64,000 bases of DNA from an uncultured Faecalibacterium sp. GTDB taxonomy: Bacteria; Bacillota; Clostridia; Oscillospirales; Ruminococcaceae. Every line of letters starts with the position of its first letter. Position 1 is the first letter of the stretch. Where the stretch lies: positions 1-64,000 of the forward strand of contig CALFLK010000025.1 in assembly GCA_937880095.1 (NCBI GenBank). The letters are read 5' to 3'. Made by a program: the position numbers and the translations under genes. Shown in pieces: positions 32,999 through 41,466 of the stretch. The notes beneath the pieces are model-generated. The model was not told where the DNA came from, did no database searches, and worked only from the letters and a program-made list of their open reading frames with translations.

Positions 32999-34663
32999 AT
33001 GCACACACGATCCCCTAAGACAGACCACAGCGCGATACGCCGCCATTTGCTGGCTTTTGGTCTGACTGCTTTCATCTTTATTTTCTCTTACGCTCTGTTT
33101 GGAATCCGTTACTACACCAACGACGATGCCACCCTAGCGAATATTGCAGCAGGTGCTTACGGCGATTCGATTCACATGATTTATGTGAATGTTCTGTTTG
33201 CTTTTTTGCTGCGTCCGCTGCATCTGCTGGCGCCTGCGCTTAACTGGTATGTTCTGGTGCAAATCGCTCTGATGTTCGCCGCAGCGGTGCTGCTGATTGA
33301 CCTTGCCTTGGACAAACTGGGTACTGCAAAAGGCACGCTTTTAACTGCAATCATCGCATTGCCTTTTTCCTCGATTCTATTGCAGCGCTTCCAATATGTA
33401 CATACCAGCGGCTTTTTGCTGTGCGCGGGTCTGATTCTGATTGCGGTTACGCTGGGCCGCCCCAATGCCCGCACGGTTTGCGGTATCCTGCTTGCTCTGG
33501 CGGGTAGTATGCTGCGATGGCCGAATTTTCTGGCTATGGGCGGACTTTCCGCTGCACTTTTGCTGGGGTACTTTTTCCGGCTGGACCGAGCGGACAAAAA
33601 GAAAGCCGTTGCTACCATGCTGGTGCTGTTTGTCCTGATTTTCGGCGCAAAGGGATTCGATTCCTGGTATTACCAGCAGGACCCCGACTGGAAATACTTT
33701 ACCGAATACAATGATGCCCGCACCGCTTTCAGTGACTACGCGGTGTATCATATTGAGGGTGACACCAACGAATTTTGTGCCGAAGGTATTTTCAGCCCGC
33801 TGGAATCTACCATGATGATGCGGTGGGACTATTACGACCCTGCGGTTTACACACCGGAAAAAGTACAGGCAGCAGCCGCAAGCATCCCCCACCGCCCGCT
33901 GACTTATGCTGTAAAAGAAACGGTCAAGACTGGGATTTCCTTGCTGTACGGCACCTACTACCATTGGCTGGTTGCCGGTCTGGCACTGTATGCCTTGTTC
34001 TGCGTAAAGTTCAACAAAAAAGCACTGCCGCTGTGGGGCACCATCGGTATGTTTGGGCTGATGCTGTTCTATCTAAAATATCTGAACCGCTTCCCCAGTT
34101 ATGTAGAGGCTCCGCTTTTGCTGGCACTGATTTTGTACAGCATCTGCTGCCTGCATCTCGCCGATCATCGCAACCCGGTTCGCATCGAATTTGTGGCTGG
34201 TTTTTTGGCATTTCTGGTGATTCAGTACCCCGCTGTTTGCCATACGCTGCGTGCGGAAGCAAAAATCAAAAAAGAGAGCATTGCAACGGAAGAAATTTAC
34301 TTCCAAGCTATGAACGAGGACAAGGACCACTTGTATCTGCTGTCCACTGAAGCCATTACCGTATGTGCCGGTCTGGATGTGACGAACCCCCGACCGGAAA
34401 ACTTCTATTCCAATGTGGTACATTACGGCGGCTGGCTCAGCGGTGCGCCCACCTGTAAAGAAGCTATGGCACAGTACGGTGTCACCCGCCCGATCGTGGA
34501 CGCTGTAGACAATCCCAATGTCTATCTGGGTTATCATGGAATTGACTATGCAGTCGCTTATGCCAGCGAGCAGCTAGGCTGTCCGGTAGAGGCGGTCGAT
34601 TGCGGTCCCAATGCATTTGCGCCGTATCAACTGCGCCGTGTAACCGAAACCCCTGCATCCTAA
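32999..34663 (+). CDS. Polytopic membrane protein, GT-C-like, function unknown
   Basis: 554 residues from ATG 32999 (CGGAGG). About ten membrane helices, then a soluble C-terminal region from residue 405. The first outside loop reads RYYTNDDATLANIAAGAYG, where paired Asp residues recall GT-C lipid-linked-sugar enzymes. There is a large extracellular insert near residues 215-300 (DSWYYQQDPDW, EYNDARTAF). No specific family is recognised. It is the second opposite-strand gene separating spoVAC from spoVAD. Its only visible promoter is that of the reductase gene, through a terminator. Confidence 0.6.
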   Translation: MHTRSPKTDHSAIRRHLLAFGLTAFIFIFSYALFGIRYYTNDDATLANIAAGAYGDSIHMIYVNVLFAFLLRPLHLLAPALNWYVLVQIALMFAAAVLLIDLALDKLGTAKGTLLTAIIALPFSSILLQRFQYVHTSGFLLCAGLILIAVTLGRPNARTVCGILLALAGSMLRWPNFLAMGGLSAALLLGYFFRLDRADKKKAVATMLVLFVLIFGAKGFDSWYYQQDPDWKYFTEYNDARTAFSDYAVYHIEGDTNEFCAEGIFSPLESTMMMRWDYYDPAVYTPEKVQAAAASIPHRPLTYAVKETVKTGISLLYGTYYHWLVAGLALYALFCVKFNKKALPLWGTIGMFGLMLFYLKYLNRFPSYVEAPLLLALILYSICCLHLADHRNPVRIEFVAGFLAFLVIQYPAVCHTLRAEAKIKKESIATEEIYFQAMNEDKDHLYLLSTEAITVCAGLDVTNPRPENFYSNVVHYGGWLSGAPTCKEAMAQYGVTRPIVDAVDNPNVYLGYHGIDYAVAYASEQLGCPVEAVDCGPNAFAPYQLRRVTETPAS

Positions 34664-34675
34664 AATCCAACACAC

Positions 34676-34717
34676 AAAAAATCCCGCCGCAGCATCTGCT
34701 GTGGTGGGATTTTTTTG
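34676..34717. terminator. Bidirectional terminator between the membrane protein gene and spoVAC
   Basis: AAAATCCCGCCGCAGCA pairs with TGCTGTGGTGGGATTTT (one G-T and minor mismatches), flanked by A and T runs. Confidence 0.85.
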
Positions 34718-34766
34718 CAATAATCGACCGGGTTCATTCGTATAAAAGCTGAACACGTTTTTGAGG

Positions 34767-35213
34767 TCAGCCGGCTGCACCGGTAAAAAACAAAATCAAG
34801 CCGTAAATGACGCTTGCCAGTGTGCCATACACAATTACCGGTCCGGCAATCAAAAACATTTTTGCAGCAACACCCGGCACAAACCCTTCGGTGCTGAACT
34901 CGATTGCCGGGCTGACCACTGCATTGGCAAAACCGGTAATGGGTACCAGTGTACCCGCCCCCGCATGGGCTGCCAGCTTGCAGTACCAGCCAAGACCCGT
35001 CGTGATTGCTGAAATCGCAATCAGCGTTATACTGACCAAAAGCCCGGCTTCTTTCTCTTCTGCACCTTGCCAAAGATAAACCTGACGCAGCACCTCGCCC
35101 AAAAGGCAGATACTGCCGCCCACAAAAAACGCCCACAGGCAGTCTTTGACAATGGGTGAATTGGGGCTTGCCTTTTTGGTCATCTGCCCATATTGCTCCG
35201 GTGTAATATCCAT
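34767..35213 (-). CDS. spoVAC: Stage V sporulation protein AC
   Basis: 148 residues, normal for SpoVAC, with four to five helices. Family segments are clear: AFFVGGSICLLGEVLRQVY, the EEKEAGLLVSITLIAISAITTGLGWY helix, AGAGTLVPITGFANAVVSPAIEF, EGFVPGVAAKMFLIAGPVIVYG. SpoVAC is a mechanosensitive channel component for Ca-dipicolinate. AAAGGAGG precedes the ATG. A consensus forespore promoter lies just upstream (35236-35266). It is terminated 50-90 bases after its stop, so it is monocistronic and cut off from spoVAD-AE. Confidence 0.95.
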   Translation of the reverse strand: MDITPEQYGQMTKKASPNSPIVKDCLWAFFVGGSICLLGEVLRQVYLWQGAEEKEAGLLVSITLIAISAITTGLGWYCKLAAHAGAGTLVPITGFANAVVSPAIEFSTEGFVPGVAAKMFLIAGPVIVYGTLASVIYGLILFFTGAAG

Positions 35214-35235
35214 TGCGTATTCCTCCTTTGGGGCA

Positions 35236-35266
35236 TAGTATTTCCCGAAGCATATTGGTTTTATGC
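35236..35266 (-). promoter_or_regulatory. Putative sigma-F (forespore) promoter of spoVAC
   Basis: Minus strand GCATA, 16 bases, GGAAATACTA. This matches the Bacillus sigma-F consensus GYWTA-N16-GGNRANANTR at every fixed position and also resembles the sigma-G -10 CATNMTA. The -10 ends 22 bases before the start, so the leader is very short. Confidence 0.65.
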
Positions 35267-35333
35267 GGGCAGACAGGGCATTTTTTCGCTGATTTTCTCC
35301 TATTTTTCACCATTTCTTCGCAGGTTTCCCCAT

Positions 35334-35362
35334 TTGCAAACCCGCCCCCTGTATGTTACAAT
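35334..35362 (+). promoter_or_regulatory. Promoter of the DUF4358-like lipoprotein gene
   Basis: TTGCAA, 17 bases, TACAAT. Leader about 70 bases. Confidence 0.82.
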
Positions 35363-35437
35363 ACATACTGCACAGCAATGTATTTCCTGCCTGTTTTTGG
35401 GCAGACTAAAATTGAAAACAAATACGAGGTATTGATT

Positions 35438-35989
35438 ATGAAACTCACTAAAATTTTTGCAGTTGTTGTTTCCCTGACCCTGTGTGCCAGTGTTCTGGTT
35501 GGCTGCGGCGGCGACAAAAAGCCTTCTGACAGCGGTTCCAGCTCTAACTCTGATTCTCAGTCCCAGAGCAGCAGCGATAACACCGCTGTTGACGTAAAGG
35601 CTGCTGCAGACGCTGTTCTGGCTGCCAACCCCATTTCCAACCAGCTGGCTGTGGACGACAACCTGATCAAGCTGGATATGGCTCTGCCCGAAGGCAGCTA
35701 CGTTGCTTACGCAGGCGCACTGAGCAACGATCAGGACGATGCAGGCCGTGTCATCGTTGTGCAGTACGCAGACGGTCAGGAAACTGCTGTTAAGGATGCT
35801 CTGGAAACCTACCGCCAGAACCAGGTTGCTTTCTTTGGCAACTACCCCGAGTTCGCAGATGCACAGAACAACCTGAAGAGCAACTACGCTCTGGTTTCCG
35901 GTAACGGTATGGCTATCCTGTCTGTAGCAAGCAATGAGTGCACTGACACTGCTGCTATGATCTCCGCTGCAGAGGGCTGCGTTAAGTAA
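35438..35989 (+). CDS. DUF4358-like lipoprotein
   Basis: 183 residues from ATG 35438 (CGAGGT, 9 bases). Signal peptide with lipobox LVGC (Cys about residue 23), then a Ser/Asn/Gln/Asp linker to residue 50 and a compact domain. That domain has LDMALPEGSYVAYAGALSNDQDDAGRVIVVQY, where a clostridial DUF4358 protein senses its own content, and KDALETYRQNQVAFFGNYPE. The family has no known function. It has its own promoter and a very strong terminator, after which an MBOAT gene begins at once. A role near cell-surface acylation is possible but only from position. Confidence 0.8.
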   Translation: MKLTKIFAVVVSLTLCASVLVGCGGDKKPSDSGSSSNSDSQSQSSSDNTAVDVKAAADAVLAANPISNQLAVDDNLIKLDMALPEGSYVAYAGALSNDQDDAGRVIVVQYADGQETAVKDALETYRQNQVAFFGNYPEFADAQNNLKSNYALVSGNGMAILSVASNECTDTAAMISAAEGCVK

Positions 35990-36012
35990 GATCCCCCTTG
36001 AATAAAAAATGC

Positions 36013-36046
36013 AAGGCCGGTGCCGATACGGCACCGGCCTTTTTTG
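36013..36046 (+). terminator. Strong terminator between lipoprotein and MBOAT genes
   Basis: AAGGCCGGTGCCG and CGGCACCGGCCTT form a perfect 13-bp stem with a 3-base loop and T6. AGGAGG of the next gene starts two to three bases later. Confidence 0.93.
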
Positions 36047-36061
36047 CAGGAGGAATGTGCT

Positions 36062-37480
36062 TTGGTATTTAGTACGGTTGCTTTTTTGTTCCGATTTCTC
36101 CCCATTACGCTGCTGCTTTACTATGTAGCACCGTATAAGCTGAAAAACACAGTGCTGTTTATTTGCAGCCTGGTGTTCTACTGCTGGGGTGAGGTCAAGT
36201 TCTTCCCGGTGATGCTGGTGTTGATTGCCATTAACTACATCTCCGGCCTTGCCATGGAAAAATTTTCAGAGCATAAGGGTATGCGGCTCTTCTGGCTCTG
36301 GTTCGCTGTGGTGGGCAGCTTGAGTATGCTGGTGTTCTTTAAGTACACCAACTTCATCCTGACCAGCGTAAATGCGCTGTTCGGTCTTTCCATCGAACTC
36401 ATCAAGGGTGTCGAAGTTCTGCCGCTGGGCATCAGCTTCTACACCTTCCAGACCTTGAGCTACTCCATTGACGTATACCGCAATGAGGTCAACGCCGAAC
36501 ATAATGTGATTGACTTTGGTGCATATGTGGTCATGTTCCCCCAGCTGATTGCCGGCCCTATCGTGAAATACCGCGAAGTGTCCGACCAGCTGCACGTCTA
36601 CAAGAACCGCTACAATCTGGCCCAAATCGAAGAGGGCGTTACCCTGTTCATCTTCGGCTTGGCAAAAAAGGTTCTGCTGGCAGATACCATCGGCAAACTG
36701 TGGTCTGACATTGTGGGCGTTGCGGGTGACCCGACCATTACCAGCATCGGTCTGGCAAATGCTTCTACCCCGCTGGTCTGGCTGGGTATCATTGCTTACT
36801 CGTTCCAGCTGTACTTTGACTTCTCCGGTTACTCCATGATGGGTATCGGCATGGGCAAGATGCTGGGCTTTGATTTCCCGGACAACTTCAATATGCCGTA
36901 TATTTCCCGCTCCATCACCGAGTTCTGGCGCCGCTGGCATATCAGTCTGGGCAGCTGGTTCCGTGAGTATGTGTATATCCCGCTGGGCGGTAACCGCCAT
37001 GGCCTGCGCCGCCAGATTTTCAATATCTTTGTGGTCTGGGCGCTCACCGGTATTTGGCACGGTGCAAACTGGAACTTCATCTGCTGGGGTCTGTATTACT
37101 TCGTCCTGCTGATGATTGAAAAGGCATTCCTGCTGCGCTATCTGAAAAAGGGCAAAATCTGGCCCCATATCTACACCCTGTTCTTTGTTGTGGTTGGCTG
37201 GGCAATGTTCGTGGGCAACGAGCCGGGTGTGCAGTTCGGTTTGCTGTTCCGCAAGCTGTTCGTCCCCAGCGCAGGTGTATCTCCCGTTTACTTCCTGCGT
37301 AGCTATGGTGTGTTGCTGATTATTTCGGTAATCTGCTCCACACCGCTGATTCAGAAAGTTTGGGACGTTTTGAAAAAGCGCACCTGGACCCGCCTGTTGA
37401 CGCTGGGTACCCTTTTGTTGGTCACTGTCGCCTATATCGTCGGCAGTACCAACAGTCCCTTCCTGTACTTCAATTTCTAA
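36062..37480 (+). CDS. MBOAT family O-acyltransferase (second copy)
   Basis: 472 residues with a TTG start at 36062. AGGAGG lies 8 bases before it, the only nearby ATG (36054) runs into a stop, and the protein then begins VFSTVAFLFRFLPITLLLYY as MBOAT proteins do. About 11 helices. ITEFWRRWHISLGSWFREYVYIPLGGNR is the signature loop, and GIWHGANWNF carries the catalytic His. With the DHHW protein 18 bases downstream it would acylate an extracellular polysaccharide or teichoic acid. No promoter is visible between the preceding terminator and this start. Confidence 0.93.
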   Translation: MVFSTVAFLFRFLPITLLLYYVAPYKLKNTVLFICSLVFYCWGEVKFFPVMLVLIAINYISGLAMEKFSEHKGMRLFWLWFAVVGSLSMLVFFKYTNFILTSVNALFGLSIELIKGVEVLPLGISFYTFQTLSYSIDVYRNEVNAEHNVIDFGAYVVMFPQLIAGPIVKYREVSDQLHVYKNRYNLAQIEEGVTLFIFGLAKKVLLADTIGKLWSDIVGVAGDPTITSIGLANASTPLVWLGIIAYSFQLYFDFSGYSMMGIGMGKMLGFDFPDNFNMPYISRSITEFWRRWHISLGSWFREYVYIPLGGNRHGLRRQIFNIFVVWALTGIWHGANWNFICWGLYYFVLLMIEKAFLLRYLKKGKIWPHIYTLFFVVVGWAMFVGNEPGVQFGLLFRKLFVPSAGVSPVYFLRSYGVLLIISVICSTPLIQKVWDVLKKRTWTRLLTLGTLLLVTVAYIVGSTNSPFLYFNF

Positions 37481-37498
37481 TGAAAGGAGCATGACCTT

Positions 37499-38707
37499 AT
37501 GGCTAAGCACGTTTCCCCTAAAAAGTCTTCTGACAAGGGCTTTTCTCAGCTGAAGCAGTACCCGGTCCTGCTGCTTTTCTTTGGTTTTCTGCTGGTGATG
37601 TTTGTTGCAGACTGCATCACCCCTTACCGGGATTACAGTGAGCTGGAAAACACCAAGTTCCAGCCTCGCCCCACCCTGACGGTACAGGATTTGACGGGTC
37701 GCGATCCCATCCAGAAGATCAATGCATTCTTTACCAATTACTCTGAATTTTTCAAACAGCAGATTGCCGGTCGTGATAGCTGGATTGACCTGCACGCTGC
37801 CTGCGAGCAACTGATTTTCCAGAAGCAGGATTACGGCAACATGGTGCTGGGCAAGGACGGTATGGAGTTTGCCCGCACCTACGGCCTGACCGCTGAAGAA
37901 AACACCCTGCTGGAAAAGAACGTTTCCTCTGTAGAAAATATCGGTCAGCGCTATCCGGGTCTGATTACTGCGATGGTTGTGCCTTCCGCTGCAACTATTT
38001 ACCCGGACAATGTGCCTGCCGGTGCGCCGCTGCTGAATGAGAATGCCATGCTGGACGATATCTTTGCACGGCTGGGCAGCAGCGTCACTGTGCTGGACGT
38101 ACGCGAGGCTCTGCGTGCGCACACCGACGAACAGCTGTTCTATCGCACTGACCACCACTGGACCACTGATGGTGCTTATTACGCCTATGAGGCACTGTGC
38201 CAGCCGCTGGGTCTGACACCCTTTGACCGCAGCGCACACACCGCTGTAAGTGTAACCGATTTCTACGGTACCAGCTGGGCAAAATGCCGCCAGCCTTTTG
38301 CAAAGCCTGACACCATCACCTACTATGATCTGGACGCACCGCTGACGCTGTATAACGCTACCGGTAACGCACAGTTCGAAGAGGTAGAAACCACTGGTCT
38401 GTATGATCTGGACAAGTTCGAAACCTACGACAAGTACAGCGCTTTCCTGCACGGCAACAACGGTTACTCCCGTATTCAGGGCAAGGGCGAAGGCAGCATT
38501 CTGGTTGTAAAAGACAGCTACGCCAACAGCCTGATCCCCTTCCTGACCGAGAACTACGCCACCATTGATGTAGTGGACTTCCGTGGTTACCGCTTTGGTC
38601 TGGACGCACTGATTGAACAGAACAATTACGACGACGTTTTGGTTCTGTATAGCTTCGCTAGCTTCAAGTCCGATCCGTTCCTGAATCGTCTGGCATTTGT
38701 AGGCTAA
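37499..38707 (+). CDS. DHHW-family (AlgX/DltD-like) SGNH partner of MBOAT
   Basis: 402 residues. One N-terminal helix (about 22-42) anchors an extracellular SGNH-like domain. LFYRTDHHWTTDGAYYAYEAL is the DHHW signature, and SILVVKDSYANSLIPFL supplies the conserved Ser. These proteins pass acyl groups brought by an MBOAT partner onto a surface polymer, as AlgX and AlgJ do for alginate. GAAAGGAG precedes the ATG. This pair is unrelated in detail to the DltD-like pair at 10.9-13.4 kb. Confidence 0.9.
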   Translation: MAKHVSPKKSSDKGFSQLKQYPVLLLFFGFLLVMFVADCITPYRDYSELENTKFQPRPTLTVQDLTGRDPIQKINAFFTNYSEFFKQQIAGRDSWIDLHAACEQLIFQKQDYGNMVLGKDGMEFARTYGLTAEENTLLEKNVSSVENIGQRYPGLITAMVVPSAATIYPDNVPAGAPLLNENAMLDDIFARLGSSVTVLDVREALRAHTDEQLFYRTDHHWTTDGAYYAYEALCQPLGLTPFDRSAHTAVSVTDFYGTSWAKCRQPFAKPDTITYYDLDAPLTLYNATGNAQFEEVETTGLYDLDKFETYDKYSAFLHGNNGYSRIQGKGEGSILVVKDSYANSLIPFLTENYATIDVVDFRGYRFGLDALIEQNNYDDVLVLYSFASFKSDPFLNRLAFVG

Positions 38708-38721
38708 GGATTTCTTCAAAA

Positions 38722-38768
38722 ACAAAAAAAGCCCACCGGAGAGATTTCCCTCCGGTGGGCTTTTTCTA
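38722..38768. terminator. Bidirectional terminator between DHHW and CPBP genes
   Basis: AAAAGCCCACCGGAG and CTCCGGTGGGCTTTT form a perfect stem with an 8-base loop. Confidence 0.93.
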
Positions 38769-38786
38769 TGTTAGATTCGGGGTTAG

Positions 38787-39710
38787 TTAGTCCGCTTTGC
38801 GCTCTTTACAGTATAGCAATGCACCGCAGATGAACAAAGGCAATGCACCCAGTACACCTACCGGCATGGGACCCATCAGGGTATCCTTGGCGTATTCCAT
38901 ACGCAGGAACAAAATGCCCAAGCCTGCCGCTGCATTAAAGCCGCCGTGGAACAGTGCAGGAGCCCAGATGGACCCGGTCTTTTCATAGCACCAGTCCAGC
39001 ACAAAACTCAGCGCAACGGTAACCAGACAGAACAGCAGCATACCAGCCAGCACCATGTACCAAGGCGACTGAGAAATCGGCATCTGATACTCATAGCCTG
39101 CCAGCATAATCACCGGCCAGTGCCATACACCCCAGACCAGACCGGTTACCACATTGGCGCACGCACGACCAATCTGCTTTGCCAGACGGGGCTGCATCCA
39201 GCCACGCCAGCCAGCTTCCTCACCGATTGCCAGAAACATATTGATGAGCGCAGCAAACAGGATATTGATGACCTGTACGCCGCACAGCTGGAATGCGGAA
39301 ACACCAGCATACATCTGCTCGTACATTTCCTGACCGAGTGCTGCCGTCAGATAAGAAGATGCTGTCGGGTCAAAGCGAGCCGGGAATACACCGTAGTACG
39401 CCACCATGCCCAGAGCTGTCAGCACAACGGGAGCGATCCAAACCAGAAACCAGCGACCCATACGACCCTTGAACTGGGGCATCCAACCCTGAATGCCCGT
39501 TTTCGGCGCAGCCAAGCCCCGATACAGGATGAATACAGCTGCAATGGGTGCAACCATGGCAAAGGACAAAAGCGGCGTAAACAGGTCGCTTCTGCCGTTC
39601 ATAACAAAGTAGGATGCTGCAAACTGGCAGGCCCAGCCGATAGCAAAAGCCATCACCAGATACATGACCAGTTCTTTACTGATTTTCGTTGTTTTTTGTT
39701 CTTCTTTCAT
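38787..39710 (-). CDS. CPBP family intramembrane metalloprotease
   Basis: 307 residues from ATG 39710. GGCGG lies 9 bases upstream of it, whereas an ATG 6 bases earlier is too close to that site. About eight helices. The three CPBP/Abi motifs are present: GEEAGWRGWMQ (Glu-Glu and Arg), GLVWGVWHWPVI (His) and ALFHGGFNAAAG (His). These enzymes cleave within membranes, as in CAAX prenyl processing, bacteriocin immunity or regulated proteolysis. Nothing nearby indicates the substrate; no bacteriocin gene is present. Confidence 0.9.
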   Translation of the reverse strand: MKEEQKTTKISKELVMYLVMAFAIGWACQFAASYFVMNGRSDLFTPLLSFAMVAPIAAVFILYRGLAAPKTGIQGWMPQFKGRMGRWFLVWIAPVVLTALGMVAYYGVFPARFDPTASSYLTAALGQEMYEQMYAGVSAFQLCGVQVINILFAALINMFLAIGEEAGWRGWMQPRLAKQIGRACANVVTGLVWGVWHWPVIMLAGYEYQMPISQSPWYMVLAGMLLFCLVTVALSFVLDWCYEKTGSIWAPALFHGGFNAAAGLGILFLRMEYAKDTLMGPMPVGVLGALPLFICGALLYCKERKAD

Positions 39711-39745
39711 TTTCATTCACCGCCGTTTTTATTTGTATCGCAGGT

Positions 39746-40933
39746 TTAGAAATAGGAGCGCACCTGGAAACGGTCGCTGGTATCCTGCTTCTTTTCCACC
39801 ACGATATGCTCGTGATTGAAATCAAATTTTACCGGGGTGCACAGATCCGTATTGCGGGTCAGACGCAGCAGCTCGGTCACACGCTTTTTCTCTTCCGGCG
39901 TATAGAACAGATAGCTCACACCCTCGCGCTTTGCACGGCCGGTACGACCGATACGGTGGGTGTAGTGTTCGTTTTCGCTGGGTACGTCGTAGTTCACCAC
40001 AGCGTCCACATCGTCTACGTCGATTCCGCGTGCAGCTACGTCGGTTGCCACCAAAACGCTCAGCTTGCCAGAGCGGAACAAATCCATAATGCGGTTGCGT
40101 TCTGCCTGGCTCATATCACCATGCAGACAGTCCACCGAGAAGTTCAGGCGCGCCAGCTGGTTTGCCAACGTTGCCGTCTGGAACTTGGTATCGCAGAACA
40201 CCATCACACGCTGATAGCCTTCGCCCACGATAACCTGCGCCAAGTCTGCCAGCTTGTTGCGTCCGCTGGTTTCCAGCATATACTGGGTGATTTTCGGCTG
40301 GCTTTCTTCCTTGGGCTGCACCACGATTTCCTCGGCATCCTGCTGATACAGCCAGCCAATATCCATGACCTCGCGGCTGATGGTCGCAGAGAACAAGTAC
40401 AGATGCTTGCGTGCTTTCATCAGGTCCAGAATGTGGCGCACATCCTTATAAAAGCCCATGTTCAGCATCTCGTCGGCTTCGTCCAGCACGACCTGCTCTA
40501 CATGAGAAATATCAATGGCATGACGCTTGTACAAGTCCATCAGACGACCCGGTGTTGCCACCACGATCTGACAGCCCTTTGCCAGCTTTGCTGCCTGACG
40601 CTCCAGGTTGGAACCGCCATACACGCATACCACGCGAATTTCCGGCAGGAAATGGCACAGCTCGGTCATTTCCTGGGCAATCTGCTGCGCCAGCTCACGG
40701 GTAGGTGCCATAATCACGCTCTGGGGCAGCGTTGCGGTCGGGTCGGTCTTTTCAATGATGGGAATACCAAACGCGCAGGTCTTGCCGGTACCGGTGGGTG
40801 CTTTTGCAGTCACATCGTGACCTGCCAGCATCAGCGGAATGGCTTTTTCCTGTACCTCAGTCATTTCGGTAAAGCCCATACGCTCCACCGCCTGGCGAAT
40901 TTGCGGGCTGCAATTCAGTTCACTATACAGCAT
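39746..40933 (-). CDS. DEAD-box ATP-dependent RNA helicase
   Basis: 395 residues from ATG 40933 (AAGGAG). RecA-like domains 1 and 2 with all motifs: GFTEMTEVQEKAIPL (Q motif), APTGTGKT (I), PTRELA (Ia), TPGRL (Ib), DEAD (II), SAT (III), VMVFCDTK (IV), DVAARGID (V) and HRIGRTGRA (VI). It is close to the minimal helicase length, with only a short basic tail, so it resembles a small CshA/DbpA-type protein without an RNA-binding extension. It probably helps ribosome assembly or mRNA turnover. Confidence 0.95.
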   Translation of the reverse strand: MLYSELNCSPQIRQAVERMGFTEMTEVQEKAIPLMLAGHDVTAKAPTGTGKTCAFGIPIIEKTDPTATLPQSVIMAPTRELAQQIAQEMTELCHFLPEIRVVCVYGGSNLERQAAKLAKGCQIVVATPGRLMDLYKRHAIDISHVEQVVLDEADEMLNMGFYKDVRHILDLMKARKHLYLFSATISREVMDIGWLYQQDAEEIVVQPKEESQPKITQYMLETSGRNKLADLAQVIVGEGYQRVMVFCDTKFQTATLANQLARLNFSVDCLHGDMSQAERNRIMDLFRSGKLSVLVATDVAARGIDVDDVDAVVNYDVPSENEHYTHRIGRTGRAKREGVSYLFYTPEEKKRVTELLRLTRNTDLCTPVKFDFNHEHIVVEKKQDTSDRFQVRSYF

Positions 40934-41101
40934 AAAGAAAGCTCCTTCTATTTTCACACACTGCCGCATCGGCAGGTATCATTGCGCATATACGCGGGAC
41001 AAAAAATCCTGCATTTTTTATTGTATCACAGCCACGCCGCCGGGTAAACGGCAAAAAAAATGCCGCCGACCTCAACCGGGTCTGCGACACTCATTTCGGG
41101 A

Positions 41102-41389
41102 TTATTCTGCGACTTCATCGCTCAGCTTCTGCTTAAAGCGACCGCTGGCCTTAAAGCCGGGAATAGAAGTGGATTCCAGACGGCTGGAAACCTTGGTCTT
41201 GGGGTTGGTGTAAGCCTTGGGCTTGCGGGGACGCATCTCAAAGCGGCCGAAACCTGCGATGGTGACCTTTTCATTTTCACGCAGGCAATCTGCGATCTGG
41301 TCAAACAGTGCATCCATGGTGTTCTCCACCTGCTGGGTGGTATAGCCGGTACGCTCGGCCACAGTAACGATCATTTGGGAACGAGTCAT
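41102..41389 (-). CDS. hup: HU-type nucleoid DNA-binding protein
   Basis: 95 residues, normal for HU. MTRSQMIVTVAERTGYTTQQVENTMDALFDQIADCL is the helical dimer body, KVTIAGFGRFEMRPRKPKAYTNPKTK the beta arm with the conserved GFG-F and R-NP, and the C-terminal helix ends in KASGRFKQKL. It wraps and bends DNA. It lies after the pyr operon on the same strand but has its own promoter, with an inverted repeat just above the -35 box and another overlapping the -10. The long 12-base spacing from AGGAGG to ATG may reduce translation. Confidence 0.94.
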   Translation of the reverse strand: MTRSQMIVTVAERTGYTTQQVENTMDALFDQIADCLRENEKVTIAGFGRFEMRPRKPKAYTNPKTKVSSRLESTSIPGFKASGRFKQKLSDEVAE

Positions 41390-41412
41390 AAAACTGAAAA
41401 ACCTCCTGGAAT

Positions 41413-41466
41413 CTTAGCAACTCTATCGAAAAACCGCGCACGGCGGTGAAATCGAACGTTGCTAAG
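41413..41466. repeat. Long inverted repeat across the hup transcription start
   Basis: CTTAGCAAC (41413-41421) and GTTGCTAAG (41458-41466) are perfect 9-bp arms. Between them TCGA/TCGA and ACCGC/GCGGT also pair symmetrically. One outer arm overlaps the -10 box, so the full structure exists in DNA rather than in the mRNA. Confidence 0.6.

Noticed and set aside
31755..34766. Insertion sequence or integrated element inside the spoVA cluster
   Set aside because: No transposase, integrase, flanking direct repeats or tRNA end was found; only two ordinary genes with their own terminators.
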